A program made the position numbers and the translations under genes. This document shows positions 24,751-37,000 of a stretch of DNA of 48,906 bases, in pieces. Numbering within the stretch: position 1 is the stretch's first letter; each line of letters starts with the position of its first letter. A model generated the notes under the pieces. It was not told where the DNA came from and made no database searches. It saw only the letters and a program-made list of their open reading frames with translations. Source of the stretch: Chitinophagaceae bacterium (GTDB lineage Bacteria > Bacteroidota > Bacteroidia > Chitinophagales > Chitinophagaceae); NCBI GenBank assembly GCA_947466405.1, contig CANICR010000004.1, positions 1-48,906 on the forward strand. Direction: 5' to 3'.

Positions 24751-27700
24751 CTAATTACTTTTTTTGTTAACATTAACTATGAGTGAAATGTCATTCACTT
24801 CAACGTTTATCCCGCTCTTTAATGCTGGTACAAACTCCATGGAGTCTGCTAAGATTTCGCGGCAAATATAGTCTTTAAATTCTATTAAAGAGGGCTGTAG
24901 TTCTACATTATCCCCAATTGTGACTAAAATTCTATCCGTCAATTCATATCCATTCTCCTTTCTAATCGTTTGGATTTTATTGACAAATTCGCGCGCATTT
25001 CCTTCATTTTGAAGCACTTGTGAAATGGTAATGTCTAAAGCAACCGTTAAAATACCCTTGCTGGCAATTTCATAGCCTGGGATGCTATCAGTAATTATTT
25101 CTATGTCTTCTTCCGTTATAACGATAGGATCCTCACCTTTTTTTACTAACTCTTCGTTTAATACATAGGGTCCTTTTTGTACTTTTTCTATCAATATATT
25201 ATCAAAAGACTCTATTTCATTAGCTGCCCATTTCATGTTTGCCCCTAATTTTTTCCCTAAAGTTTTGAAATTTGCTTTAGCTTTTTTTCTAATGAAATCA
25301 TTTTTGGCATCCAGTATTTCAATTTCTTTGATATTGGTTTCGGATTTAATAATCTCTTCAACCAATTTTATGTTCTTAACCATTTCGCTGTCAAGAGCTG
25401 GAATGAAAACTTTTTGCAAGGGCTGCCTTACTTTAATATTAACTTTCTTTCTGATAGATAAAATAAGCGACGAAGTGTCTTGGGCGAGTTTCATCCTTTT
25501 TTCTAAATCAATATTGATGTTTTCTGATTGAAATTTTGGAAAAAGGGTATGATGAACAGAATGGTATTCAAATCGATTTGTGATACTGTTTAAATTATTA
25601 AACAACCACTCGCTAAAAAATGGTGCAATGGGAGCAATGAGCTGACTGATTGTTTCTAGACATTCATATAATGTTTGATAGGCGCATTTTTTATCGTGCT
25701 CATATTCTCCTTTCCAAAATCTTCTTCTGCATAATCTTACATACCAGTTGCTTAATTGGGCGTCTACAAAATCTTCAATAGCTCTGCCTGCTTGTGTAGG
25801 TTCATAGGCATCAAAATTTTCAACTACAGTTTTGATTAAACTCTGTAAGGATGATATAATCCATTGGTCAATTTCGGGCCTTTTCTCAATAGGTATTTTT
25901 TCTTCTGCATAACTAAATCCATCCACATTAGCATACAAAGCAAAGAACTGATAAGTATTATAAACTGTTCCAAAGAATTTCCTCTGCACTTCTTTGATTC
26001 CTTCCTCATCAAATTTTAAACTATCCCATGGAGAGGCATTGGTAATGAGATACCATCTGGTAGCATCTGCTCCATAGTTATTTATAGTTACAAATGGATC
26101 AACCACATTGCCCAAACGCTTACTCATTTTATTACCCGCTTTGTCTAAAACTAAACCATTGCTTACAACAGTTTTATAAGCAACATTGTCAAATAATAAT
26201 ACGCCTAATGCATGCAACGTATAAAACCATCCACGTGTTTGATCTACGCCTTCAGCAATAAAATCTGCAGGAAAATTATTTTTAAAAGTTTCTTTATTTT
26301 CAAATGGGAAATGCCATTGTGCATAGGGCATCGCACCGCTGTCGAACCATACATCTATTAAATCAGGAACCCGGTGCATCGGCTTTCCAGAATCACTAAC
26401 TAGTATGATTTCATCCACAAATGGCTTGTGTAAATCTGAAGTGATGTGGTTGATATAATCCTCAGCGCTTTGTCCGGTTGGTTTCCAGCAATTTGCTTCA
26501 AATGATTTTTTTAATGCTGCTTTTAATTCTTCTACGGAGCCAATACATTTTTGTTCACTACCATCTTCAGTTTTCCATATGGGCAAAGGAGTTCCCCAAA
26601 ATCTACTACGACTAAGATTCCAGTCCACCATATTTTCTAGCCAATTTCCAAAGCGTCCGGATCCTGTACTAGCAGGTTTCCATTGAATGGTTTTATTTAG
26701 CTCAATCATCCTTTCTTTTACAGCGGTTGTTTTAATAAACCAGGCATCTAATGGGTAATAAATAATTGGCTTATCTGTTCTCCAGCAGTGCGGATAATTG
26801 TGTTCATATTTTTCTACTTTAAAAGCCCGATTTTCTTTTTTCAGTTTAACAGCAATATCTACATTAACATCCACGTAACCAGATTCGTCTTTATAATTTT
26901 TTACATAGCGGTTACTAAATTCACCAACACCCTCAATAAATTTCCCTTGTTTATCTACTAGGGTTAAAATGCCTAAATTATTTTTCTTTCCTACTTTATA
27001 GTCATCTGCGCCAAAAGCAGGCGCAGTGTGTACTATACCCGTTCCGTCTTCTGTGGTTACAAAGTCGCCCACAATAACTCTAAATGGTTTTGCCGTTGGT
27101 GTTTCTTCCAAAATTTTCTCCAAACTATTGGCTTCAAATGGCATCAATTGTTCGTAACCGGTACCTTCCAAATCTTGCCCGCTAAAACAGGATAATATCT
27201 TCCATGGAATTATTTTATCGCCTTCTCTATATGCATCAAATGGAAGATTATTGCCGTCTTCTTTAAAATATTTTCCAACCAATGCTTTTGCCAAAATAAC
27301 ATTGACCGGTAAAAATGTATAAGGATTAAATGAACTTACTAATACGTATTCTATGGAATTGCCAACGGTAAGGCCTAAGTTAGAAGGCAATGTCCAAGGA
27401 GTGGTTGTCCATGCCATTAAGTAAAGATCTTTGTGTGCATTTTCATTTAAAATAGCTATCAGTTTATTGTTTAAAGTATCATTCTTTACTTTAAACATTG
27501 CCACAGCACTGGTGTCTTTTACATCTTTATAAGTTCCTGGTTGATTTAATTCATGTGAGGAAAGACCCGTTCCTGCTGCAGGGGAATAAGGTTGTATACT
27601 AACACTCTCATAGAGATATCCCTTTTTATATAATTCACCTAAGCACCACCAAAGTGTTTCAATGTAATTGTTTTCAAAAGTCACATAAGGCTCTTTCAAA

Positions 27701-28134
27701 TCTACCCAATACCCCATTTTTTGTGTAATGTCATCCCATTTATCTTTAAACTGCATGACTACTTCACGACATTTCTTATTATAATCTTCAACGGTGATTT
27801 TTTTTCCGATGTCTTCTTTCGTAATACCTAATTGTTTTTCAACGCCTAATTCCACTGGCAATCCATGTGTATCCCAACCGCCCTTTCTGTTTACCTGAAA
27901 ACCTTGCATGGTTTTATATCGGCAAACTAAATCTTTAAGTGTTCTTGAAATTACGTGGTGAATGCCAGGCATACCATTGGCACTTGGAGGGCCTTCAAAA
28001 AACACAAACGGTTTTTGACCATCTCGTAGACTAATGCTTTTCTCAAAAGATTGTTCTTTTTCCCACTTTTGGAGTATTTCATTACCAATATTAGGTAAAT
28101 TCAATTGCTGATATTCTTTATACTTGGCTGACAT
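24751..28134 (-). CDS. ileS: Isoleucyl-tRNA synthetase
   Basis: 1127 aa, the longer form. It charges tRNA-Ile and edits Val. The class I HIGH-type motif is in GPPSANGMPGIHHVISRTLKD, and the KMSKS motif is GNKMSKRLGNVVDPF. The CP1 editing domain includes LMAWTTTPWTLPSNLGLTVG and GTGIVHTAPAFGADDY. The C-terminal anticodon-binding region follows (DRFWKGE-like RRRFWKGEYEHDKK; SIRKKVNIKVRQPL). The end overlaps no other gene, and the DksA-like gene begins 2 nt later, so the two are one transcription unit ending at 23801. The upstream gap to the AraC regulator is 45 nt. Confidence 0.97.
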   Translation of the reverse strand: MSAKYKEYQQLNLPNIGNEILQKWEKEQSFEKSISLRDGQKPFVFFEGPPSANGMPGIHHVISRTLKDLVCRYKTMQGFQVNRKGGWDTHGLPVELGVEKQLGITKEDIGKKITVEDYNKKCREVVMQFKDKWDDITQKMGYWVDLKEPYVTFENNYIETLWWCLGELYKKGYLYESVSIQPYSPAAGTGLSSHELNQPGTYKDVKDTSAVAMFKVKNDTLNNKLIAILNENAHKDLYLMAWTTTPWTLPSNLGLTVGNSIEYVLVSSFNPYTFLPVNVILAKALVGKYFKEDGNNLPFDAYREGDKIIPWKILSCFSGQDLEGTGYEQLMPFEANSLEKILEETPTAKPFRVIVGDFVTTEDGTGIVHTAPAFGADDYKVGKKNNLGILTLVDKQGKFIEGVGEFSNRYVKNYKDESGYVDVNVDIAVKLKKENRAFKVEKYEHNYPHCWRTDKPIIYYPLDAWFIKTTAVKERMIELNKTIQWKPASTGSGRFGNWLENMVDWNLSRSRFWGTPLPIWKTEDGSEQKCIGSVEELKAALKKSFEANCWKPTGQSAEDYINHITSDLHKPFVDEIILVSDSGKPMHRVPDLIDVWFDSGAMPYAQWHFPFENKETFKNNFPADFIAEGVDQTRGWFYTLHALGVLLFDNVAYKTVVSNGLVLDKAGNKMSKRLGNVVDPFVTINNYGADATRWYLITNASPWDSLKFDEEGIKEVQRKFFGTVYNTYQFFALYANVDGFSYAEEKIPIEKRPEIDQWIISSLQSLIKTVVENFDAYEPTQAGRAIEDFVDAQLSNWYVRLCRRRFWKGEYEHDKKCAYQTLYECLETISQLIAPIAPFFSEWLFNNLNSITNRFEYHSVHHTLFPKFQSENINIDLEKRMKLAQDTSSLILSIRKKVNIKVRQPLQKVFIPALDSEMVKNIKLVEEIIKSETNIKEIEILDAKNDFIRKKAKANFKTLGKKLGANMKWAANEIESFDNILIEKVQKGPYVLNEELVKKGEDPIVITEEDIEIITDSIPGYEIASKGILTVALDITISQVLQNEGNAREFVNKIQTIRKENGYELTDRILVTIGDNVELQPSLIEFKDYICREILADSMEFVPALKSGINVEVNDISLIVNVNKKSN

Positions 28135-28179
28135 AATCTGCGTCTTGCTTAATAAATTATGAAAAAATGTGCCGCGAAG

Positions 28180-29121
28180 TTAATGAATTAACAATTCACA
28201 AGGTTTGATACCTGTATGGTTTTTAAAAGCAGTGCTGAAATGAGAAATAGAAGAGTAGCCTAATGAAGAAGAAACTTCGGTAACACTCAATCCTTTTTCA
28301 TACAAAAGATATTTGGCATGTTCCATTCGCTGACCTTGATAGAAATCAAAAATAGTAGTACCGAAAATCTCTTTAAATCCTTTTTTTAAGTAGCATTCAT
28401 TGATAGCTACTTTACGGCTCAAAGCCTTTATGGTAATGGGTTCTCCGATATGTTGCAAAAGTATTTCACGCGCGTTAATTATTTTCTCGCGATCCTCTTC
28501 ATTAGAAAGAAACTTACAGGCAAATTCGTCCTCTTCTTTTTCTCCCAACAGGCAATCGGTGGTATATAAAAAAATAATCTGCGTTTGAGCATTGATAAAA
28601 ATATTCTCCCTGGTATCTGTATAATGATGATTTAATAAAGCTTGAATGGCGCCAGTAGTTTTTGTACAAAGGTTGCTTGTTTTTGAAAAAGAAAAGGGAT
28701 GATTAAATGAAAGAACTTGTTCAAAGTGAGAATGTTCCTTTTTGTGCGCCTTTGCAAACTGCTGTAAATAAGTTGGACTGTAGGTAAAACTTAGCATATC
28801 TACCGATTCTATTTTTTCTATACAGGTTTTTGTATTATTTAGCTTGCAAAAATCACATTCAGCTTCTTTTTCTTTACAAAAAAAATTACCAGAAACACAA
28901 AACTTTAATTCAAGATAGTTTTCTTCGGCATTCATTTCGTTAAAATGATACACCATCACGCCTGTATCTTCAATATTCCAATGGGATTGTTTCCTGATGC
29001 GCTTGATACTGTATTTTATGGATCCAGGTACATTTCTTTCGATATATTGTAATACATCAATGTCATCCGTTAAGATGGGTTGGCTGCTTGCTACATCTAA
29101 TATGCTGCTTAATTGACTCAT
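28180..29121 (-). CDS. AraC-family regulator with an N-terminal Cys cluster
   Basis: 313 aa from the ATG at 29121 (MSQLSSILDV). The track start at 29154 is a TTG upstream of a TATATTTG box and is rejected. The C-terminal 100 residues are a standard AraC double helix-turn-helix (VAINECYLKKGFKEIFGTT; VTEVSSSLGYSSISHFSTAFKNHTGIKPCE). The N-terminal half has no typical cupin motif; instead it has closely spaced cysteines (FCVSGNFFCKEKEAECDFCK and, further on, TC) that could bind a metal or Fe-S cluster, or sense redox; this is inference. The target is unknown. It is divergent from gyrB and upstream of ileS on the same strand. Confidence 0.88.
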   Translation of the reverse strand: MSQLSSILDVASSQPILTDDIDVLQYIERNVPGSIKYSIKRIRKQSHWNIEDTGVMVYHFNEMNAEENYLELKFCVSGNFFCKEKEAECDFCKLNNTKTCIEKIESVDMLSFTYSPTYLQQFAKAHKKEHSHFEQVLSFNHPFSFSKTSNLCTKTTGAIQALLNHHYTDTRENIFINAQTQIIFLYTTDCLLGEKEEDEFACKFLSNEEDREKIINAREILLQHIGEPITIKALSRKVAINECYLKKGFKEIFGTTIFDFYQGQRMEHAKYLLYEKGLSVTEVSSSLGYSSISHFSTAFKNHTGIKPCELLIH

Positions 29122-29128
29122 TGGTATG

Positions 29129-29136
29129 CAAATATA
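29129..29136 (-). promoter_or_regulatory. -7 box for the AraC-family gene
   Basis: The minus strand reads TATATTTG, followed by 7 nt and the ATG at 29121. A TTTG lies 15 nt upstream of the box, slightly closer than usual. The layout implies a nearly leaderless transcript and supports the downstream ATG over the track's TTG. Confidence 0.45.
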
Positions 29137-29273
29137 CAATAGCAAGTATCTCAAACGATTTGTTTTTGTTTAACAAGGTTGATTTTAGCTTTTTATTACA
29201 AGATAATGCTTGGTGGATGATCATAAAAAACGAAGGAATTCGGCCTTGTTCTTCCTCATAATTTCTATATATT

Positions 29274-29282
29274 TTATCCACA
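29274..29282 (+). promoter_or_regulatory. Single consensus DnaA box upstream of gyrB
   Basis: TTATCCACA is an exact DnaA box, located about 65 nt before the gyrB -7 box. I see no cluster of boxes around it, so this is not evidence for an origin. It could link gyrB to replication state or be chance. Confidence 0.35.
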
Positions 29283-29347
29283 GCAAGGTTGTGAAAAAGT
29301 ATTGCCAAATGCTTTCTAAAAAAAGCTCAAAAACCTTTTATTTTCAG

Positions 29348-29355
29348 TATATTTG
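29348..29355 (+). promoter_or_regulatory. -7 box for gyrB
   Basis: TATATTTG is a full TAnnTTTG match 43 nt upstream of the gyrB ATG. No strong TTG was found at the ideal -33 distance. Confidence 0.45.
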
Positions 29356-29392
29356 TCTGTATATATTTTTTTCAATTTAAAGAGATTTCTAA

Positions 29393-31378
<1,986 letters not shown>

Positions 31379-31557
31379 TCTTACAAAGAGTTAATTTTTT
31401 ATATACCAAAGCCAAAGGATATGCACATAGTGTGGAGAGTTATTATATGATGTTTTTGGGTAAAATCAATATTTTTTGTAGCTTGTACCTATTAGCAAAT
31501 TCTTCCACTTCGTAAGAATAGTTATAAAAATTATTTACTAACATAAATTCTATTAAA

Positions 31558-31758
31558 ATGTCAAAAATGCTAACAGCTTATTGCATGAAAACAAAAGAGA
31601 AAAATGTACCTATGCAAGATGCAGTAATAACTAAAACTGCCCGTGGTGGATACATGGCTCAAGGTAATGATGGTAAAGGGAATAAAATGACTACTATGCT
31701 TGGAGAAGCAACGGCACTTCAAGCTGTAAAAGACGGAGTAGCTAAAAAAGCTTGGTAA
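31558..31758 (+). CDS. Small conserved-type 66-aa protein (DUF5679-like start, cysteines lost)
   Basis: A 66-aa basic, cytoplasmic protein. MLTAYCMKTKEKNVPMQDAVI resembles the start of DUF5679 proteins (YCxKCK...K...), but only one Cys remains and the second half (GGYMAQGNDGKGNKMTTM; LGEATALQAVKDGVAKKAW) is different. The family link is weak. It is flanked by a 179-nt leader and a strong terminator, so it appears to be an independently transcribed gene rather than a spurious ORF. Function unknown. Confidence 0.7.
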   Translation: MSKMLTAYCMKTKEKNVPMQDAVITKTARGGYMAQGNDGKGNKMTTMLGEATALQAVKDGVAKKAW

Positions 31759-31777
31759 TTTTTAAAAGTATTCTTTT

Positions 31778-31808
31778 GCCGTTCTGCTTGCAGAACGGCT
31801 TTTTTTTT
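31778..31808 (+). terminator. Rho-independent terminator after the 66-aa gene
   Basis: GCCGTTCTGC, a 2-nt spacer and GCAGAACGGC give a perfect GC-rich stem, followed by nine Ts. It lies 19 nt after the stop codon and is one of the strongest terminators in the window. Confidence 0.92.
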
Positions 31809-31869
31809 GATTATTTTAGTTAACTTCATTACTAATGAATATTAAAAATATCCAAAGAAAAATTTGATA

Positions 31870-34059
31870 ATGAAAAATCTATTACTTTCTTTCCTGTTTT
31901 TTTCTATTTGTATTTGCGTTAATGCTCAGTATACGATTAATGGAAATTCTGCCAGAATTGATTGCCATTGCTATAAATTAACGAATGATTTATCTACTCA
32001 ACATGGATCAGTGTGGTTCAATAATAAAATTGATTTAAATCAATCTTTTGACTATAGTTTTAAAGTTTTTTTTGGTTGTGCCGATGCTAATGGTGCCGAC
32101 GGAATGGCATTTGTGCTTCAACCAATAAGTACTAGTGTTGGAACCTTAGGAGGAGGCATGGGATATAGTGGTGTTACTCCAGCAGTTGCTATCACATTAG
32201 ATACCTATCAAAATTCTTCTCCTGATAACGACCCTACTTATGATCATATTGCTATACAATTAAATGGCGATCTAAATCATAATACCGCAAATACAATTAC
32301 ACCACTTACCGCTATTTCTGCAACTAATGCGAATGTAGAAGATTGTATAGATCACATTTTAAGAATTGCCTGGGATGCCACCAATAAAAGTTTAACGGCC
32401 TGGTTTGATGGTCAACAAAGAGTTACAGCAACCAGTAATTTTGTGAATACTGTTTTTAGTGGCAATAGTATGGTGTATTGGGGGTTTACTGGTGCAACTG
32501 GTATGCTGCATAATGTACAAAAATTTTGCACAATTCTTACACCTCAATTTCATTTCGCACCCACACAAAAAAAATGCGTCGGTGAACCAATTACGTTTTA
32601 CGATTCAACAATTAGTGCAACAGGTGTAATGAAAAGATATTGGAACTTTGGTGATGGAAGTCCTATTGATTCAATTAGTGTTAATCCAATTCATATTTAT
32701 ACTTTGCCTGGAACTTATAACGTCACATTTAAGGTCATTTCTCCAGATGGATGTGAAGATATTTTTCCTCAAACAATAATTGTTGGGAATAGCCCAAATG
32801 TGAGTTTTTCAATAAATGACAGCTGCTTATCTAATCCAATAAATTTTATAGATCATTCAACAATATTATTTGACTCCTTGAAATATTGGTACTGGGATTT
32901 AGATAATGGGGGTGTTCCATCAACTTCCAAGAATCCGATTACCACGTATTTAACACCTGGAGTTAAAATTATCAAATTAGTAATAACAACTAAATTCGGC
33001 TGTAGGTCTGATACCATCATTAAACCTATTAATATTTATCCTTCTCCTATTAATAATTTCACCTTTACCGATTCTGTTTGTCTAGGCCAACCTACTGTTT
33101 TTCATGATTCATCTATTGTTAGTTTTGGAACTGTAAACTATTGGCAATGGACTTATAGTGATAGTAGTTATCCTGCAAAAAATAAAAACCCCACGCATGT
33201 TTTCACTTCCCCTGGTATTAATTATGTTACCTTAGTAACTTCTGCAATTGGTAATAATGCTTGTACTGCGATTGGCATAACAAAGCAAGTCTACGTTAGA
33301 GATAAACCAAAAATTGAATTATATTTCACGGATACTTGTAAAAATTTTCCAGTTGGATTTATAGGATTAGAAATACCAACTAATTTAGGAATTAATAGTT
33401 GGCATTGGAATTTTGGTGACGGACAACAAATAAATGGCGCGTCCAATATCACACATACCTATATTCACAATGGACAGTACGTTGTTCAATTATATGGGGT
33501 TGCCCAAAATGGTTGTGTTTCTGATGTAAAATCAGATACCATTAAAATATTTGGGAACGATGTTTTTGCAGGCAGTGATACCTTAGTTGCCATTAATCAG
33601 CCATTACAATTACAGGCTGCTGGTGGTATTACTTATCAATGGTCTCCTTCTTATGGTTTAAGTGCAACAAATATTTCCAATCCAATTGCTACTCTTTCAA
33701 GTGATGCCACTTATTACCTTAAAGCTGGTACGCTTGGTGGTTGCGATAGCTATGATACTATCCATATAAAAGTGTACAAAGGCCCCGATATCTACATGCC
33801 TACTGTTTTTACACCTAATAATGATGGATTAAATGATGTGTTAACTCCATTCCTAGTAGGGTTAAAAAACTTCCATTATTTTCATGTGTATGATCGTTAC
33901 GGACAATTGGTATATTCTACATTTAATAGTAATAAAGGATGGAATGGAAAAATGAATGGAAAAGACCAGCCAATTGGAACTTATGTATGGGTTGCTTCTG
34001 GCACAAATTATTCAGGAATTCCAATTCTTAAAAAAGGAACGGTAATGATTATTCGTTGA
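31870..34059 (+). CDS. Large secreted lectin-like and PKD-repeat protein with T9SS type B sorting domain
   Basis: 729 aa from the ATG at 31870; the track start at 31864 is a TTG. A signal peptide (MKNLLLSFLFFSICICVNAQ) precedes a legume-type (L-type) lectin-like domain at about 20-220 (ADANGADGMAFVLQP; WDATNKSLTAWFDGQQRV). Four PKD-like beta-sandwich repeats follow (YWNFGDGSPI; WYWDLDNGG; YWQWTYSD; WHWNFGDGQQ). The protein ends with the gliding-motility-associated (CHU_C, type B) T9SS signal: MPTVFTPNNDGLNDVL and FHVYDRYGQLVYST. It is predicted to be secreted or displayed on the surface and to bind sugars or act in adhesion. It ends 2 nt from convergent mfd. Confidence 0.87.
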   Translation: MKNLLLSFLFFSICICVNAQYTINGNSARIDCHCYKLTNDLSTQHGSVWFNNKIDLNQSFDYSFKVFFGCADANGADGMAFVLQPISTSVGTLGGGMGYSGVTPAVAITLDTYQNSSPDNDPTYDHIAIQLNGDLNHNTANTITPLTAISATNANVEDCIDHILRIAWDATNKSLTAWFDGQQRVTATSNFVNTVFSGNSMVYWGFTGATGMLHNVQKFCTILTPQFHFAPTQKKCVGEPITFYDSTISATGVMKRYWNFGDGSPIDSISVNPIHIYTLPGTYNVTFKVISPDGCEDIFPQTIIVGNSPNVSFSINDSCLSNPINFIDHSTILFDSLKYWYWDLDNGGVPSTSKNPITTYLTPGVKIIKLVITTKFGCRSDTIIKPINIYPSPINNFTFTDSVCLGQPTVFHDSSIVSFGTVNYWQWTYSDSSYPAKNKNPTHVFTSPGINYVTLVTSAIGNNACTAIGITKQVYVRDKPKIELYFTDTCKNFPVGFIGLEIPTNLGINSWHWNFGDGQQINGASNITHTYIHNGQYVVQLYGVAQNGCVSDVKSDTIKIFGNDVFAGSDTLVAINQPLQLQAAGGITYQWSPSYGLSATNISNPIATLSSDATYYLKAGTLGGCDSYDTIHIKVYKGPDIYMPTVFTPNNDGLNDVLTPFLVGLKNFHYFHVYDRYGQLVYSTFNSNKGWNGKMNGKDQPIGTYVWVASGTNYSGIPILKKGTVMIIR

Positions 34060-34061
34060 CG

Positions 34062-37000
34062 TTAAATAGAATGAATACTTTTTATCATTTTTGATAAAAA
34101 GTCATAGATGTCATTCATAGTTTTTATTTTTTCAACAATCAGCATACCATTTTTCCCAACTTGTTTTAATGTGGCTTTGTTTGTGCCCAATTGTAAGAAT
34201 AGTAATATCTTATTAAATACATCACTTTGGAAATAAGGCGAATCAGGATTGCTAACAAAAAAACATTTGAGCGTTTCATTTTTCAAGAATAATTTTTCAA
34301 ATCCTAATTCTACAGCCATTTTTCTGCAGCGTACTGTTACAAAAAGATCTTCTGCTTCGGGAGGAACGGGCCCAAATCGATCTATTAATTCATTGTGAAA
34401 TTCAATTAGGTTTGTTTCGTTTTCACAATTATCCAATCTTGAATATAGGCTAAGTCTTTCACTGATGCTTTCTACATAATCATCTGGGATTAATATTTCT
34501 AAATCTGTATCAAAACTGCAATCCCTTACAAAATCATCCTGCTGGCTAATTTCTTCTTTGAATAAATCTTTAAACTGATTCCTTTTTAATTCTCGAATCG
34601 CCTCATCTAAAATCTTTTGATACATTTCAAAACCAATTTCTGCAATAAAACCACTTTGCTCTCCTCCCAACATATTGCCGGCTCCACGTATATCTAAATC
34701 TCGCATGGCAATTTGAAACCCGCTTCCTAAATCGCTGTACTGCTCAAGTGTATTTAGTCTTTTTCTGCTATCAGAAGGAAGTGTGCTTAATGGGGGTGCT
34801 AATAAATAACAAAATGCTTTTTTGTTGCTTCTACCAACTCTACCGCGTAATTGATGCAAATCGCTTAATCCAAATTGATGCGCATTATTAACAATAATAG
34901 TATTTACATTTGGAATATCCACGCCACTTTCTACTATGTTGGTACATACAAGCACGTCATATTTCTTATCCATAAAATCAAGAATAGTATCTTCAAGTTT
35001 ATCGCCTTCCATTTGTCCGTGCGCATAGGCTATACTAATATCTGGACATAATCCTTGAATAAATCCGGTCATTTCTGCTAATCCATTAACTCTATTATGG
35101 ATAAAAAAAACTTGTCCGCCTCTTTCTGTTTCATAATAGATAATATCTCTGATACTGTCTTCATTAAATACAGCTACTTCAGTCTGGATAGGTTGTCTGT
35201 TAGGGGGAGGCGTATTTATGATACTCAAATCCCTTGCGCCCATTAAACTAAATTGAAGGGTTCTAGGTATAGGCGTTGCTGTTAGAGTAAGGGAATCAAC
35301 AGTCGTTCTGATTTGTTTTAATTTTTCCTTTGCAGTGACACCAAATTTTTGCTCTTCATCAATTATCATAACGCCCAAGTCTTTAAATTTTACATCTTTA
35401 CTTAAGATAGAATGTGTACCTATGATGATATCTATTTTGCCTTCTTCTAATTTAAGTAGCGTTTCCTTTTTTTCTTTCGCAGTTTTAAATCGGTTAATAA
35501 AATCTACTGTAACAGGGAAATCTCGTAATCTGTCTTTGAATGTTTTATAATGCTGATAAGCGAGAATAGTAGTAGGAACTAATATAGCAGCTTGCTTGCC
35601 ATCACAACAAGTTTTGAAAGCAGCCCGAATAGCTACTTCAGTTTTCCCAAATCCTACATCACCACAAACCAAGCGATCCATCGGTGATTCTTTTTCCATA
35701 TCTCTTTTTACATCTTCACTAGCTTTTGCTTGATCTGGAGTGTCCTCATATATAAAACTCGCTTCAAGCTCAGTTTGCATATAATTATCGGGACTATGCG
35801 AAAATCCATGTTGGCTTTTCCTTTGTGCATATAATTTTATCAAATCAGTAGCAATGTCTTTTACTTGTTTTTTTGTTTTATCTTTTAATTTATTCCAAAC
35901 ATCGCTGCCAAGTTTATTCATTTTCGGAATAGATCCTTCTTTGCCACTATACTTGCTAATTTTATGTAACGATGAAATATTTACATATAATAAATCTCCA
36001 TCTTTATATTGAATTCTAACGGCTTCTTGTACACGCCCATTGGCTTCTATTTTTTGTAAACCGCTATAAACTCCTACACCATGATCAATATGAGACACAT
36101 AATCGCCGGGTTGTAAATCTCGGAGCGTTTTTAAAGTAAGGGCTTTATTTTTACTAAACGCCTGCTTCACTTTATATTTATGATACCTTTGAAACAACTG
36201 ATGGTCAGTATAGCAAATCAGTTTATTATCGTCATCAATGAACCCCTCATGAATAGCTATTGGTATAGGTGTTACCTGAATGTCTGCTTTCAGGTCTGTG
36301 AAAATAATATGTAAACGTTCTAATTGTTTTGGGTTCTCAGCAAAGAGAAAAATATTATATTTTTTATTTTCGTAGTCCTGTAAATTTTTAATCAATAATT
36401 CAAACTGACGATTAAAAGAGGGCTGAGGTTTTGAAGAAAAATTTATTTTCTCAATTATAGTATCTTTTCGCAAACAAACCTTATTTCCAATCTCTATAAT
36501 ACTTTTTAAATTCAGTTGGTCTTCAATTTCTTTTGCTGAAATAAAATCAAGAGGAGATATTTCAATTTTATAATTAATAGGATCGCGATCATTGTTGAAT
36601 TCGTCTTTACCCTGGTTGTTTTTTAAAAGGTCCATGTAAATATTCAAATACTCTTCTTCTTGTTCTATTTTCTCACGGATAAAATTCCAGTCATTTAACC
36701 AAACAACAGTATTAGTAGATAAAAAATCAAACAGTGAAACTTTCTCACCTGTATCAAACTGAGTTTCTACATTTGGAATAATATTGACTTGTAATAATTT
36801 TCTTTCACTTAATTGAGTCTCCGGATTAAAGATTCTGATGCTATCGACCTCATTGCCAAACAACTCAATCCTATAGGGCTTTTCATTTCCAAAAGAATAG
36901 ATATCTAGTATTCCTCCGCGAATTGCAAATTGACCAGGCTCATAAACGAAATCAGACCTGGTAAAACCATATTTTACAAATTGTTGAATAATTTTTTCTA

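Noticed and set aside
24375-24770. 131-aa plus-strand ORF rich in Thr, Phe and Ala
   Set aside because: Antisense shadow of the Lys/Ala repeats in the DksA-like tail.
29122-29154. TTG start for the AraC-family gene in the ORF track
   Set aside because: The extension overlaps a consensus TATATTTG box and adds a hydrophobic peptide not expected in a cytoplasmic regulator.
29274-29282. Replication origin near gyrB
   Set aside because: Only one exact DnaA box, and no dnaA, AT-rich unwinding element or box cluster is present.
29063-29308. 81-aa minus-strand ORF overlapping the AraC gene start
   Set aside because: It overlaps the AraC gene in another frame and has no family features.
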